Source: Verrucomicrobiia bacterium (GTDB lineage: Bacteria; Verrucomicrobiota; Verrucomicrobiia; Verrucomicrobiales; Akkermansiaceae). Taken from it: 41,159 bases of DNA. A program made the translations under genes and the position numbers. The notes below the pieces were generated by a model, which did no database searches, was not told the DNA's origin, and saw nothing but the letters and a program-made list of their open reading frames with translations. Shown here piece by piece: positions 1 to 10,065 of the stretch. Location of the stretch: assembly GCA_030432565.1 (NCBI GenBank), contig JAUIGV010000042.1:1-41159 (forward strand), written 5' to 3'. How positions within the stretch are numbered: the first letter of the stretch is position 1; every line of letters begins with the position of its first letter.

Positions 1-2138
1 TAGCCCTGCCGATCCTCGCGCACTTGCTCGCCCGCCAGAAAGTCAAGCGAACCGACTGGGCCGCGATGCAGTTCCTCAATCGCAATGTGCGGGTGCGCTC
101 GCGGCAAATTCGCCTGCGTGACATCTTTTTGCTCTGTTTGCGTTGCCTCGCTCTTCTTCTGTTGGTGTTCGCCTTTGCCCGCCCGATCTGGAAAGACGGA
201 ACTCCCAAATGGCTTCCCGGTGAGCCACGAGCCGGAGTTGTCATCGGGATCGATGCCTCTTTCAGCATGGCGCATGGCGGGGAAAGCAACACCCGCTTCG
301 ACCGCGCTCTGGATCAGGTCGAGGTGATCCGTGAAAGCATGCAGCCCGGAGATCCCGTTTCCGTGATTCTGCTCGGCGGCGAAGACAAAGTGCTCATTCG
401 AAACATGGCTTATGACCGGGATCGTTTTCGAGCTCTTCTCGAAGAAGCCGAAGCATCTCCGGGCAGCCTGAATCTCGACCAGGTTCCAAAACGACTCAAA
501 GAGCTGGTCGATGACCTGGAGTCCCCTCGCAAGGAAGTTTACCTCATCAGCGATATGCAAGCGCGGGACTGGCGCGAGTCCTCGGCCCGTTTTCAAGAAG
601 CTCTCCTGGGCTTGCGTGAAGAAGCCGAGATCACCATCGTTCCCGTCACCGGCGTTCCGGCCAATCTTGCCGTGACCAAATTTGATCTCGTTTCCGGTGT
701 CTTGCGAAAAGGGACGACCGCGCGCTATCAAGCCACGGTCAAAAATCTCGGCACCGAACCCGCAACAAACGTCGAAGTCCAATGCCGCGTGGAAGGAGGC
801 CAGATCGACACCAAGACCATCCCCGTCATTGCGGCGGGAGCCTCGGAAACGGTCTCTCTCTTTGTTCCTTTTTTAAATGCCGGACCAACCCGCATCACCG
901 CTGAAATCACCGGCGACCTTCTTCCGACCGACAACGTCCGCCGCGTTGTCGCCATCGTTCGCGAGCGCGTCTCGGTTCTTTGCGTCGATGGCTCCGGCGG
1001 GCCCGCTGGTCGCCTCATCGTATCAGCCCTCCTCGCGCGTGGCGACGGAGGCCAAGATGAAGACTACATCGTCCGCTCAATCCCGTGGCTCTCCCTCCCC
1101 TCCGAGAACCTCAGTGAAGTCGATGTCATTGTCCTCGCCGATGTTCCCGAGGTCACCCCCCTTCAAATCAAACAGCTTTCCCGTCACGTTCGTGAAGGAA
1201 ACGGCCTCGTTTGGTTTGCCGGTCCGAATGTCAAGCCATCGGTCTGGAACGAACGGATGGCAGACGAAGCCACCTCGCTTCTCCCCGCCAGCCTCGGACC
1301 AACGGTCGCAACCACCACAGTTCTGGGAGCGGGCCGCCCTCTTGATCCCGCCTTACCCGATCACAATGTCAATCTGCCACTCCGGTCTTTACCCGAAGAT
1401 CTATTCAGCGAAACCCGGTTCTTAAAACGTCTGGAAGTCCGGGCACCACCCTCGAGCTTTCCGGTCCTGACCTTAACGGGCAATGAAGCACCCATACTGC
1501 TTGAACACTCACTCGGCCGCGGTCACGTTTTCATGTTCACCACTTCGGCCGAAACAAGCTGGAACAACATGGCCCTGACTCCGGTTTTCCCCATGCTCAT
1601 GCAGCAGATTGTGACCTACCTTTCGGGTCGGGAATTTGAACGATCGCGAATCGTGGGCGACTCCCTTTCTCTCTCATATGTCGACCAACCGGATTCCAAC
1701 GACGCGGTATTCGACAGCCCGTCCAAAGAAAGTATCACCGTGCCGGTTCGGGAGCATCGCAAGCAATTCGTCGCCATGCTGGAGAATGCCCGGGAAGCCG
1801 GGTTCTACACCGCCCGGGTAAGCGTCCAATCCCCCGGAGTGCCGATCGCGGTGAATGTCGATCCAGCCGAGTCGGATGTCGTTTCGCTCACCGCCGCCGA
1901 CTTGAACAAGAATCTCGAAGGAATCGAAGTCAATATCGCAAACTCGAAGGAGGAACTCGCCTCGACCATCGCCAGCAATCGCACAGGGCGATCTTCATGG
2001 CGCTACTTTCTGATCGCGGGATTAATCCTCCTCGTCATCGAATGCCTCCTGGCCGACCGCCTTCGCCAACGGAAGAATTCACACCGCAAGCAAGCGGAGG
2101 TCACTCCGGAAACCCCTATCGTAACACAGGATGCCTGA
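1..2138 (+). CDS. BatA-type VWA membrane protein, 5' end outside window
   Basis: The frame is open from base 3 to the left edge and begins ALPILAHLLARQ, followed by RTDWAAMQFL. This is the usual N-terminal membrane segment of the BatA family, so the true start lies upstream; the TTG at 24 is not needed. A second hydrophobic segment follows (about residues 35-52 counted from base 24). A von Willebrand A domain then starts with the metal-site motif DASFS (about residues 77-81). The C-terminus has one more membrane segment (about 659-677) and a basic tail. It is probably an inner-membrane protein with a large periplasmic part that binds a divalent metal and partner proteins. In this family MoxR ATPase and DUF58 genes usually lie just upstream, which cannot be seen here. 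Its stop overlaps the start of the next gene by 8 bases, so the two are probably translationally coupled. Confidence 0.88.
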   Translation, partial: ALPILAHLLARQKVKRTDWAAMQFLNRNVRVRSRQIRLRDIFLLCLRCLALLLLVFAFARPIWKDGTPKWLPGEPRAGVVIGIDASFSMAHGGESNTRFDRALDQVEVIRESMQPGDPVSVILLGGEDKVLIRNMAYDRDRFRALLEEAEASPGSLNLDQVPKRLKELVDDLESPRKEVYLISDMQARDWRESSARFQEALLGLREEAEITIVPVTGVPANLAVTKFDLVSGVLRKGTTARYQATVKNLGTEPATNVEVQCRVEGGQIDTKTIPVIAAGASETVSLFVPFLNAGPTRITAEITGDLLPTDNVRRVVAIVRERVSVLCVDGSGGPAGRLIVSALLARGDGGQDEDYIVRSIPWLSLPSENLSEVDVIVLADVPEVTPLQIKQLSRHVREGNGLVWFAGPNVKPSVWNERMADEATSLLPASLGPTVATTTVLGAGRPLDPALPDHNVNLPLRSLPEDLFSETRFLKRLEVRAPPSSFPVLTLTGNEAPILLEHSLGRGHVFMFTTSAETSWNNMALTPVFPMLMQQIVTYLSGREFERSRIVGDSLSLSYVDQPDSNDAVFDSPSKESITVPVREHRKQFVAMLENAREAGFYTARVSVQSPGVPIAVNVDPAESDVVSLTAADLNKNLEGIEVNIANSKEELASTIASNRTGRSSWRYFLIAGLILLVIECLLADRLRQRKNSHRKQAEVTPETPIVTQDA

Positions 2139-4497
2139 TGCTTTTCACACCATGGCTCAGGTCGATGAGATCATTTGGGCCCGCCCGCTTTCCACTGCGG
2201 CTCTCATAGCAATCTTTGCCGGGATCGTCGTTTTAAGCATCTTTCTCTATCGCAAAGGTTGGGGACTGCCCTTGTGGTTGCGAGTTTTTCTAGCCGTTTC
2301 GCGCATCCTTGTGCTGGCCCTGATCGTCGCCACTTTACTCGAACCAACTGCGGTAAGAACAGAGTCGCAAACGCGCGTCCGGAGCCTCCCTGTTCTTCTC
2401 GACATCTCGGAAAGCATGTCGATGAAGGACCAACGAAAACGTCCCGGAGACATCGTGGAGGCAGCCGCGGCTCTGGGGATGGTGTCTCTGGAGGACGAAG
2501 GAGAAGCCGAGCGTCTGGTGACGGGTTTGGATACAAAACAGCGACAAGCCATCGCATCCTCCTCCCGCCTTGATCTTGGTCAAGCCGCGCTCACCAATTC
2601 AGGCAAAGCAATTTTTGATTCGCTCGGCGAGTCAATGGATCTCAGCTACCACCTCTTTGGCCAATCTCCCCGCCTTGTCAGTGATCAGGACCTGAAAGAC
2701 TTGAAGGCCACCGAACCCGGAACCTCGATCGCCAGTTCACTCGAAGACGTTTCCAATTCCGGCGGACTCCCTCCGGCAGCAATCGTCCTGCTCACAGACG
2801 GCATCGACAACGCAAGTGCGCAGCGCTCGGAAGCGGTCCTGCAGGACCTGGGTGCACGCGGAATCCCGGTTTACGCTGTCCCGCTCGGTCTCGCAGATCC
2901 CGATGACGTCGCCATTCGGAATATCGTAATGCAGGAGGTTGCCTTTTCCGGCGACAGTGTTCCGGTCCGGGTGCATCTCGAATCACGCGGCTACGAACGC
3001 CGGACCGCCAGACTCGCAGTCAGCCTCAATGGCCGACGGGTGACCCAGAAAACAATTCGATTCACCGGCGGACTCCAATTCGAAGACATCGATTTCCGCG
3101 TTGATGTTTACGAGAAGGGTGCCGCACAAATCGCGATCACGGTGGAACCGTTTGACGACGAAGTCTCCATCGCCAACAACAGCGTCGAACGGAGCATCCG
3201 GGTTGTGAATGAGAAAATCAACGTTCTCTATATCGAAGGAAACGCGCGTTGGGAATTTCGCTATCTGCACGCCATCCTAAAGCGCGATCCACGAATCAAC
3301 GCCACTTTCATTGCCTCAAACATGGGTCCCGAGCTGGCCCGAAATTCACCAGAACACATCGAACGCTTCCCCGTCAAACGAGACGAAGCCTTTAAGTACG
3401 ACCTCGTCATCCTCGGTGACGTCGACGCGGATTTTTTCACACCCGAGGAACTCGGCCTGCTCGAGGAATTGATCCGGGATCGCGGTGGATCGCTCCTCGT
3501 TCTTTGTGGTCCAATGCACACTCCGGCCTCCTACGTCGATACTCCGGTGGAAACAATGCTACCCGTTCGCTTTGCGGCAGATGAAAAGTGGGAGGAAGTT
3601 TCGGATTCAGTCTTCCCCGTCCTCACACCCGAAGGCCGTAACAGCATGGTGATGACTTTGGAGAATGATAAGGCGGAAAACGATCGAACCTGGAGCCGGG
3701 TCGCGCCCCTCGATCACCTCCCGCCTCTTCTCGGCCCGAAGCAGGGAGCCACTGTTTTGGCGGCCTTGTCCGATGAGAATTCCAGCTCGCAACGCTACCC
3801 TCTCGTCGCCTGGCAACGTTATGGAACCGGCAAGTGCCTTTCGATTGCCACCGACCGGCTTTGGCGGTTGCGCTTCAAGACGGGCGACAAATACCACTGG
3901 CGGGTTTGGTCGCAATGCATCCAGTTCATGACCCTTTCCCGCCTCATGGGAGAACACAAACGGATCAGGCTGGAGACCGATCGCTCTATTTATCCCCTCG
4001 ATGACCAAAGCCGAATCTACGCGCACGTTCTGGACGATGAATTCGAGCCGGTTGTCCAGTCAGGCTTCGAAGTGGTGGTGGCCGGCCCCGGCGACAATGA
4101 AGTCGAACAACGCATCAAACTTCAGCCCGACCGCTCGCACCCCGGACTCTACGAAGGATACTTTACCCCTCCGGCTGCCGGCCGCTATCGCATCGAGGCG
4201 AATGACGAAGACAAGGATGTTTCGAATACCACCGAATTTCAAGTCGCTGACTTTCGCAAGGAACTCACCGATACCAACATGCGATCGGATCACCTGGAGC
4301 GGATCGCCGAATTGACCGGAGGAGCCAAGCTCAGCGTGCGCGATCTGCCGCAACTGCAATCGCTCATCAATACCGACCCCGTGACAACCACCGTCCGCTC
4401 GGAGCGCCCTTTGTGGGACAACAGTCTCATTGTATTTTTACTGGTGGGGCTTCTGGGAGCCGAATGGATCATTCGAAGAAGACACGATTTGCCATGA
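2131..4497 (+). CDS. VWA membrane protein with glutamine-amidotransferase-like domain
   Basis: This 788-residue protein has two N-terminal membrane segments (about 22-40 and 50-70). A von Willebrand A domain follows, with a metal-site motif DISES at 91-95 and a later VVLLTDGIDN strand. A middle region starts near NVLYIEGNARWEFRYL and continues through LVILGDVDADFF and LLVLCGPMH. It resembles the class I glutamine-amidotransferase-like fold often annotated in such proteins; I cannot show that it is catalytic. A final membrane segment precedes a short basic end. ATG 2131 overlaps the upstream stop by 8 bases; ATG 2152 is a possible alternative start. The stop overlaps the next start as ATGA. 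Paired VWA membrane proteins next to each other are typical of Bat (aerotolerance-like) operons in the PVC group, whose role is not firmly established. Confidence 0.87.
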   Translation: MPDAFHTMAQVDEIIWARPLSTAALIAIFAGIVVLSIFLYRKGWGLPLWLRVFLAVSRILVLALIVATLLEPTAVRTESQTRVRSLPVLLDISESMSMKDQRKRPGDIVEAAAALGMVSLEDEGEAERLVTGLDTKQRQAIASSSRLDLGQAALTNSGKAIFDSLGESMDLSYHLFGQSPRLVSDQDLKDLKATEPGTSIASSLEDVSNSGGLPPAAIVLLTDGIDNASAQRSEAVLQDLGARGIPVYAVPLGLADPDDVAIRNIVMQEVAFSGDSVPVRVHLESRGYERRTARLAVSLNGRRVTQKTIRFTGGLQFEDIDFRVDVYEKGAAQIAITVEPFDDEVSIANNSVERSIRVVNEKINVLYIEGNARWEFRYLHAILKRDPRINATFIASNMGPELARNSPEHIERFPVKRDEAFKYDLVILGDVDADFFTPEELGLLEELIRDRGGSLLVLCGPMHTPASYVDTPVETMLPVRFAADEKWEEVSDSVFPVLTPEGRNSMVMTLENDKAENDRTWSRVAPLDHLPPLLGPKQGATVLAALSDENSSSQRYPLVAWQRYGTGKCLSIATDRLWRLRFKTGDKYHWRVWSQCIQFMTLSRLMGEHKRIRLETDRSIYPLDDQSRIYAHVLDDEFEPVVQSGFEVVVAGPGDNEVEQRIKLQPDRSHPGLYEGYFTPPAAGRYRIEANDEDKDVSNTTEFQVADFRKELTDTNMRSDHLERIAELTGGAKLSVRDLPQLQSLINTDPVTTTVRSERPLWDNSLIVFLLVGLLGAEWIIRRRHDLP

Positions 4498-7400
4498 CAA
4501 CCGAAAACAAGGAGCCCTCTCTCGAATCAAGGTTACGCGCAGTTTGGAAACGCCTGCAACGCAAGCATCTCTCGGCCGGCTTCCTGGCCTTGTGCCGGTG
4601 GATCATCCCCTTGTTCCTGCTGGGAATGGCACTCGACTGGTTGGTTGATCTCCCCTCGTCAGCCAGGATCATTGTGCTGGCGGGACTGGTGGGCTTTTCC
4701 TTTTACCAAGCCTGGAAACACGGATGGCAATCCCTTCGGGGATTCAATGCCACCCGAACCGCCCTCGAAACAGAGAAGCAAGAGGGGGGCCTTGAAAGCC
4801 TCCTCGTGACCGCTGTGCAGTGCGCAAAGAAAGCTCCCGAAGGGGGCTCCGAATCACTCTGGAAGGAGACCCGCCGCAAAGCCGAAAGGACCGCTAAAAA
4901 TCTGGAGCCACGTAAGATCGTCGACTTCCGAAAACTCCGCACACCCGGTCTGATCGCACTCGCCCTCGCCGGCGTCGTTTTTGTTTTCGGCTTGGTCAAC
5001 GGCCCGATGCTTTCGGCGGGAATTTCGAGAATCTTCACCCCATGGATCTCGGTTTCCTACCCGACCAAGACCATCATCGAACTTCAGACCGGTGATCTCG
5101 TTCTTAAGGAAGGAGAAAGCGCCAGTATCGGGATTTTGGTCTCAGGGGTTGTGCCCGATCAGGTGACCCTTCTCTTGCAAACCGGCGAAGGAGATCCTCG
5201 TGAAATTAAACTCGAGATTCAGGAAGGCGCGTGCGAGTACAGCATCACTTCAGCCTCCCGAGATTTCAGCTACCAGGTTCTGGCCGGCGATGCCAAGAGC
5301 GCGTGGCACGATGTCCAAGTCATCACCGCTCCTCGCATTTCCGACGTTCAAGTGAAGCTCGACTTTCCTGCTTACCTCGAACGCGACGGGGAAACGGTCG
5401 AAGCCCTCACCCTGACTGTCCCGCAAGAAACAAAGGTTCATTGGGAGCTCACTCTCGATCGCGCCATCCGCAATGCCACCCTCATTCGCGATGGCGAGGA
5501 GCCTCTGATACTTGAAGTAACCGGCAATGGTCGCAAACTCGTCCTTGATGAGGAAGTTGACGCATCCCGTGGTTACAGCTTTTCCTGGACTGAAAAGGAA
5601 CACGGCTTTGATTTCACCAGCCCGCGCTACTACCTTCAGGTTGCGTCCGACCAACTTCCCCAGGTGGAGTTGACCACTCCGGATTCCAATCTCAATGCCC
5701 TGCTGGGGCGTGAGCTCAAACTGGGCGTGCGGGCTCGCGATGATCACGGCATCGGCCCGGCGACCATCACCTATCGGGTCAACCTGCGCCCGGAAAAAAC
5801 GGTCCCTCTCAATATGCCGATTGAAAACGGCGGAGGCGAACAGTTCCTCGATTGGGATTACCGCGAAGTCATTTCCGATCTTAAAGTAGGCGATTCGGTT
5901 TCCTTCGTGGTCGAGGTCACCGACAAGTATCCCGGCGGCTCCCACAAGGCCCGCTCGGAAACACGGCGGATGACTTTCCTTTCCCGCGAAGAATACCTCG
6001 CACAGATCGAAAAGAAAAAAGATCGGCTCCTTTCCCGGGTCCGCACGACCTATCGGCAGGAACGCGCGGCTCACGAGTTGGTTCGCAAGCTCGACCCCAA
6101 AGAGAAGAGTTATCTGCAAAGCTGCCAACTTGAGGCCATACGCCAGGAGATGCTGCGCCAGCAGCTCAAGGACATCGCCGCCGAAGTGCAGGCTTTGCTG
6201 GACGATCTAAAAGCAAACAAGGTCATGGATGCCGCCGAGGCCGGGACCTTGACTCAAGTCAAAGCCGGTTTGGAGGCAATCGCCGAAAGGCAGATCGCCA
6301 GGGCAGCCTCTCTCCTCCGCGATCAAACCGGCCGGGAAGAGAATTTGGATCCCACCTCCGCCATTCTGGTGGTAAACCAAGCAGCCCGGAAACTTGCCGA
6401 CCTCGTGCTTCAACGGGGTATCGACTTCGCCCGTGAAGTCTTTGCCCGCGAATCCCACATGCTGGCACAGGAGCAGGCCTCCATTCGACTCCTCGCCATC
6501 CAGTCGGCTGGTGAAAACGAAACTCTTGCCAAACGCCAGGAACAACTGGCGGAATGGACCAGGCATCTCACCGCCTCTCTTCTCGGAGGAATGCGCTACG
6601 ACAAACGCCCGATCGCAGTCCTCGGTCTCACTCGACGCATCAAGGAGCTGGGCGCCAGTGGAGCCGAGACCAAGATGGGGCAGGCCGCTGAATTGATCCG
6701 AAACGGAAAGACCTCCGAGGCCGCCCTTCTCCTGACCGAAATCATCCAACCACTTCTGAAGTCTGAATTCAGCATGCGCACCGGCGCGGAATATGCCGCC
6801 ATCATGAAATTTCGTTCACAACTCGAATCCCTCTTACAGCGCCAGAAAGAGCTTCGTGCAACGTGTGAAGAGTTAACTTCGGCAGACTTTGCGCAAACCA
6901 ACCCGGACCTGACAAAGACCCAGGCTGAGATTCAGGAACTGCTCGTGACCGCTCTCCTTCCCCCCATCCCCACGCCCCGGGCCCGACTTCTTGATCAGAC
7001 TTTCCCGGAGCCTCCTCCGGTGATGAAACTTCGAACCGAAGGCGAGAACGCGATGGCCAATGCTCTCACTCGACTCAAATCCGGAGCACAAAAAGAAGCG
7101 GTCGCCCGGCAACTGGAAGTTGAACAGAAGCTATCCGGGTTCTCCGAACTTCTTGACCGCTCGTCGCTGGAACTCAGTCTGCGCGCACAAGGTTTGAATG
7201 CGCTCGTTTCGACCGCCACCGAGCGGGTCACCTTGATCGAGGATTTCGAGGAGCGCCAAATCGTCCTCCTCGAACAAACCGAAGAAGCGGCGCTTGATGA
7301 AGTGAAACCGGTGGCACAAGCGGAAGCACAAAAATTCCTCGCCGAGGAGGTCGCCGCTTTTCACACGGAACTCCGCGGAGAAACGCAAGGGAAGGAAGAT

Positions 7401-8939
7401 GCCCTGCCTCTCATCAATCGCCTCGAATTGGTCATGGCGGAGATGAACAATGCCGTCACTCCTCTGGTTGCCAGTCAAACGGAAGATGCTCTCGAACCAC
7501 AGGAAGCGGCAGCCGACCTCCTCGCCGAAGCACGGGAGCTCGCCGCCGCTCAAATTGATCGCCTTGCCTTGCTGCAAAGTTTGTATTCCTTCCAACGATC
7601 AGTGGGAGTCGCGAGCGGCTGGATGTCGGACATCGTCGCAGAACAAAACGACCTCGTCGAAGCCACCAGAAACGCGAAGCCGGAAGACAGCGCGAAGCTC
7701 GTTCCGGTGATGTCAAACCTTCGCCAGTGCTACACCGACATCGCTCCGGTTCTCGATCTCGTCGCCGGGCGGCTCAACGCCGGGACCCCTCTGCTCTTTG
7801 CCGGAACCGATCTGGAGGACGCCATTCTCGCAATCGAGGACGAGGACTTCGAGGACGCCACCGACGCCCAAGAGGTCGCAGGCGAGTCTCTCGCAAAGGT
7901 CAAGATACTCGTCGATGCGGTGCAACGCCAAACCGGATACGTTGCCGAGATCGTAGAATACCTTCACACCATTCAAGCCGATGCAGCCCTAATCGCGTTC
8001 CATCAGACGCAAATCCGCGAACAGTTGGCCGGCCTCGACGCCAAGGTTCCGGAAGCTCTGATTTCCGCACAAGAGGCCCTGCAGGCGAGGGCGATTGATT
8101 ATGGCAACAAGCTCAAGAAGGTCACCGGAATGACCTCTTTCATTGAGCCCGAAGAATTGGCGAAGGCAAAGAAGGATCCGGGCGCGCCTCTCGAACAGGC
8201 TTCTTTCCTCGAGCCGGGAATCGAGATGAAGGGAGCTCAGGAATCCCTTAGGGCGGGACAGTTAAGTGAAGCGATTGCCAGAATGGAACTTGCTGAGACC
8301 AGTCTGAAATCGAGCGCCGAGCAGCTTTTCCTCATCATCACCATGCTGCACGGCCTACCGAGTATCGAAATGACCAGCGCTTCACCCGAGGAGCTTGGCC
8401 TGCTGCTTGAAGTTCTCGCCCTCGCCAGCGATCAGCGAGACCTTTCCCGACAAACCGAAGCGGCCGCCGATGTCAAAACACACGTTGTTCAGCAGCGGGA
8501 ATTGAGTGCCGCCAGTGCCAAAGTCCTGCGTGGCAACCCGCCTCACCCCATGCTGATCTCAGCCTACACCGAACTCGCTTTCACCATGGCTGCGATGCCG
8601 TCGGGCAATCGGGCCGAAACGCGAAAAAGACAGGAGGCTGCCAACGATGCCTTACGGCATTTCATCATCGAACAAGCTCTGATCCTCGAGACCGGCCTCG
8701 CCCCCTCATCCTCCAGTGATGACCCCATCCTGACCGAAGCCGAGACCGATGACCTTTCCGAATCAGTGGCCAATTTCGTTTCCGACATCGTAGCCGGAGA
8801 GGCCCCCAAGGATAAAAAAACCGAATGGCAGGTCCTTGGAAACCGGGACCGCGCCGCGCTCAATCAAAACTTCGCCCGTGAACTCCCGCTGGAGTATCGC
8901 GGCACTCTCAAAAATTACTACGAAAGGGTTGCTGAATGA
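4494..8939 (+). CDS. DUF4175-like large membrane and coiled-coil protein
   Basis: I place the start at ATG 4494, which forms an ATGA overlap with the upstream stop; the frame is open 27 codons further up without good reason to use them. The 1481-residue product has membrane segments at about 34-52, 58-73 and 152-168. An Ig-like beta-rich part follows (roughly 190-500), including TAPRISDVQVKLDFPAYL. The rest is a very long alpha-helical region rich in Glu, Gln, Ala and Leu that looks like coiled coil. This architecture resembles the DUF4175-like proteins seen beside VWA genes in Planctomycetes and Verrucomicrobia. It is probably anchored in the inner membrane with a long periplasmic stalk, perhaps scaffolding the two VWA proteins. 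No catalytic motif is visible. The next gene starts inside the stop codon (ATGA), so all four operon members seem co-translated. Confidence 0.82.
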   Translation: MTTENKEPSLESRLRAVWKRLQRKHLSAGFLALCRWIIPLFLLGMALDWLVDLPSSARIIVLAGLVGFSFYQAWKHGWQSLRGFNATRTALETEKQEGGLESLLVTAVQCAKKAPEGGSESLWKETRRKAERTAKNLEPRKIVDFRKLRTPGLIALALAGVVFVFGLVNGPMLSAGISRIFTPWISVSYPTKTIIELQTGDLVLKEGESASIGILVSGVVPDQVTLLLQTGEGDPREIKLEIQEGACEYSITSASRDFSYQVLAGDAKSAWHDVQVITAPRISDVQVKLDFPAYLERDGETVEALTLTVPQETKVHWELTLDRAIRNATLIRDGEEPLILEVTGNGRKLVLDEEVDASRGYSFSWTEKEHGFDFTSPRYYLQVASDQLPQVELTTPDSNLNALLGRELKLGVRARDDHGIGPATITYRVNLRPEKTVPLNMPIENGGGEQFLDWDYREVISDLKVGDSVSFVVEVTDKYPGGSHKARSETRRMTFLSREEYLAQIEKKKDRLLSRVRTTYRQERAAHELVRKLDPKEKSYLQSCQLEAIRQEMLRQQLKDIAAEVQALLDDLKANKVMDAAEAGTLTQVKAGLEAIAERQIARAASLLRDQTGREENLDPTSAILVVNQAARKLADLVLQRGIDFAREVFARESHMLAQEQASIRLLAIQSAGENETLAKRQEQLAEWTRHLTASLLGGMRYDKRPIAVLGLTRRIKELGASGAETKMGQAAELIRNGKTSEAALLLTEIIQPLLKSEFSMRTGAEYAAIMKFRSQLESLLQRQKELRATCEELTSADFAQTNPDLTKTQAEIQELLVTALLPPIPTPRARLLDQTFPEPPPVMKLRTEGENAMANALTRLKSGAQKEAVARQLEVEQKLSGFSELLDRSSLELSLRAQGLNALVSTATERVTLIEDFEERQIVLLEQTEEAALDEVKPVAQAEAQKFLAEEVAAFHTELRGETQGKEDALPLINRLELVMAEMNNAVTPLVASQTEDALEPQEAAADLLAEARELAAAQIDRLALLQSLYSFQRSVGVASGWMSDIVAEQNDLVEATRNAKPEDSAKLVPVMSNLRQCYTDIAPVLDLVAGRLNAGTPLLFAGTDLEDAILAIEDEDFEDATDAQEVAGESLAKVKILVDAVQRQTGYVAEIVEYLHTIQADAALIAFHQTQIREQLAGLDAKVPEALISAQEALQARAIDYGNKLKKVTGMTSFIEPEELAKAKKDPGAPLEQASFLEPGIEMKGAQESLRAGQLSEAIARMELAETSLKSSAEQLFLIITMLHGLPSIEMTSASPEELGLLLEVLALASDQRDLSRQTEAAADVKTHVVQQRELSAASAKVLRGNPPHPMLISAYTELAFTMAAMPSGNRAETRKRQEAANDALRHFIIEQALILETGLAPSSSSDDPILTEAETDDLSESVANFVSDIVAGEAPKDKKTEWQVLGNRDRAALNQNFARELPLEYRGTLKNYYERVAE

Positions 8940-9988
8940 AGACCACCATCACTCAAAAAATCACCAGCCTCTTCCTGGCGCTGTCGTTAACGCTACCTCT
9001 CACGGCACAGGAAAGGGAAAAGATTCAGCCCAAGGCAGAAGATGGCGCTCCCGAATTAACCGAAGCCGCAGACAAAGCCATCGAGCGTGGTTTGCAATAC
9101 CTGCTCAAGACCCAAAACAAGGACGGCTCCTGGACATCCGATACCGGTACCATTGATGTCGGAGGCACCTCGCTCGGACTCATGGCCTTTATGGTTAAGG
9201 GTCACTTCCCCGGCTTCGGTCGATACGGCGATGCTCTCGATCGCGCCAAAAACTACCTTCTCAAACGTGCCGAGGAATCACCCGGCGGAGCGATGGGCAG
9301 CATGTACGAGCACGGATTATTTACCCTCGCCATGTCCGAACTCTGGGGAATGACCAAAAACGAAGAGGACAACAAAAAAATCCAAACCGCTCTGGAGCGA
9401 TCTGTTCAAATCATCCTCCGCGCGCAAAGCCCTCTCGGAGGCTGGCGCTATCATGCCCGCCCCGATTGCGGCCAGGACACTTCGGTGAGCGCCATGGTCT
9501 TCGTCTCCCTCGCCTCGGCACGCCAAGCCGGTATTCTCGTTCCCACCGAAACGATTGATCGAGTGGTAGGCTATCTCCGCGATCAGGTTTGGAACGAAAC
9601 CAGCGGAGGTTTTGGCTATCAGGGAAGTGGCGGTACTACCGTCGCATGTACCGCCGGAGGTGCTTACGCCGCCCAGCTTTGCGGCAAGCGCGACACCGAA
9701 TGGGTCGCCGCCGCCATCCGCTACCTCGAAAACAATCCCAAGGTCTTCAACCGGAAAGAACTCGGACACTTTTACTACGGACACTATTACGCCATCCAGG
9801 CCATGGTCCAGGCCGGCGGCGACCACTACAAAAATTGGTATCCCAAAATCCGTGATGTTCTCGTCGGACTTCAACAACCCGACGGGTCCTGGAACGATAG
9901 CGAAGATCACAAATACCCCCACAAAACTCCCATGGCCATTATCATCCTGGGCACCCCCCACCGTTACATCCCGGTTTACCAGCGGTAG
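8936..9988 (+). CDS. Exported squalene-cyclase/prenyltransferase-repeat protein
   Basis: This 350-residue protein has a signal peptide (about 1-24, cut near LTAQ). It then contains repeats of the terpenoid-cyclase/prenyltransferase alpha-alpha toroid: AIERGLQYLLKTQNKDGSW near residue 48, a middle RAQSPLGGWRYH, then GGFGYQGSG, and VLVGLQQPDGSWND near the end. These Q-W-like repeats define the fold, but the DxDD acid motif of true squalene-hopene cyclases is not visible. An export signal also argues against a hopanoid enzyme. In PVC genomes such proteins commonly close the MoxR/VWA operon, where they probably bind or process an unknown periplasmic ligand. ATG 8936 overlaps the upstream stop by 4 bases. 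Downstream, 77 bases separate it from a convergent gene, with no strong terminator. Confidence 0.88.
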   Translation: MKTTITQKITSLFLALSLTLPLTAQEREKIQPKAEDGAPELTEAADKAIERGLQYLLKTQNKDGSWTSDTGTIDVGGTSLGLMAFMVKGHFPGFGRYGDALDRAKNYLLKRAEESPGGAMGSMYEHGLFTLAMSELWGMTKNEEDNKKIQTALERSVQIILRAQSPLGGWRYHARPDCGQDTSVSAMVFVSLASARQAGILVPTETIDRVVGYLRDQVWNETSGGFGYQGSGGTTVACTAGGAYAAQLCGKRDTEWVAAAIRYLENNPKVFNRKELGHFYYGHYYAIQAMVQAGGDHYKNWYPKIRDVLVGLQQPDGSWNDSEDHKYPHKTPMAIIILGTPHRYIPVYQR

Positions 9989-10065
9989 CTGAAAAACAAA
10001 CATCCCGCAGAAACCATCGGGGTAATTTCCTGGGTGAAGAAACGAAACGCGTGCTTCCCACACAA

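Noticed and set aside
5250-6128. 292-codon open frame on the minus strand inside the DUF4175-like gene
   Set aside because: It lies wholly within a well-supported gene; its translation shows no domain or signal, and long antisense frames are common in such codon usage.
9317-10063. 248-codon minus-strand frame opposite the cyclase-like gene
   Set aside because: It is fully antisense to a convincing gene, and its Gly/Val-rich translation is typical of a shadow frame.
10018-10065. Possible terminator between convergent genes
   Set aside because: Only a 4-base CCCG/CGGG pair and no T-run could be found.
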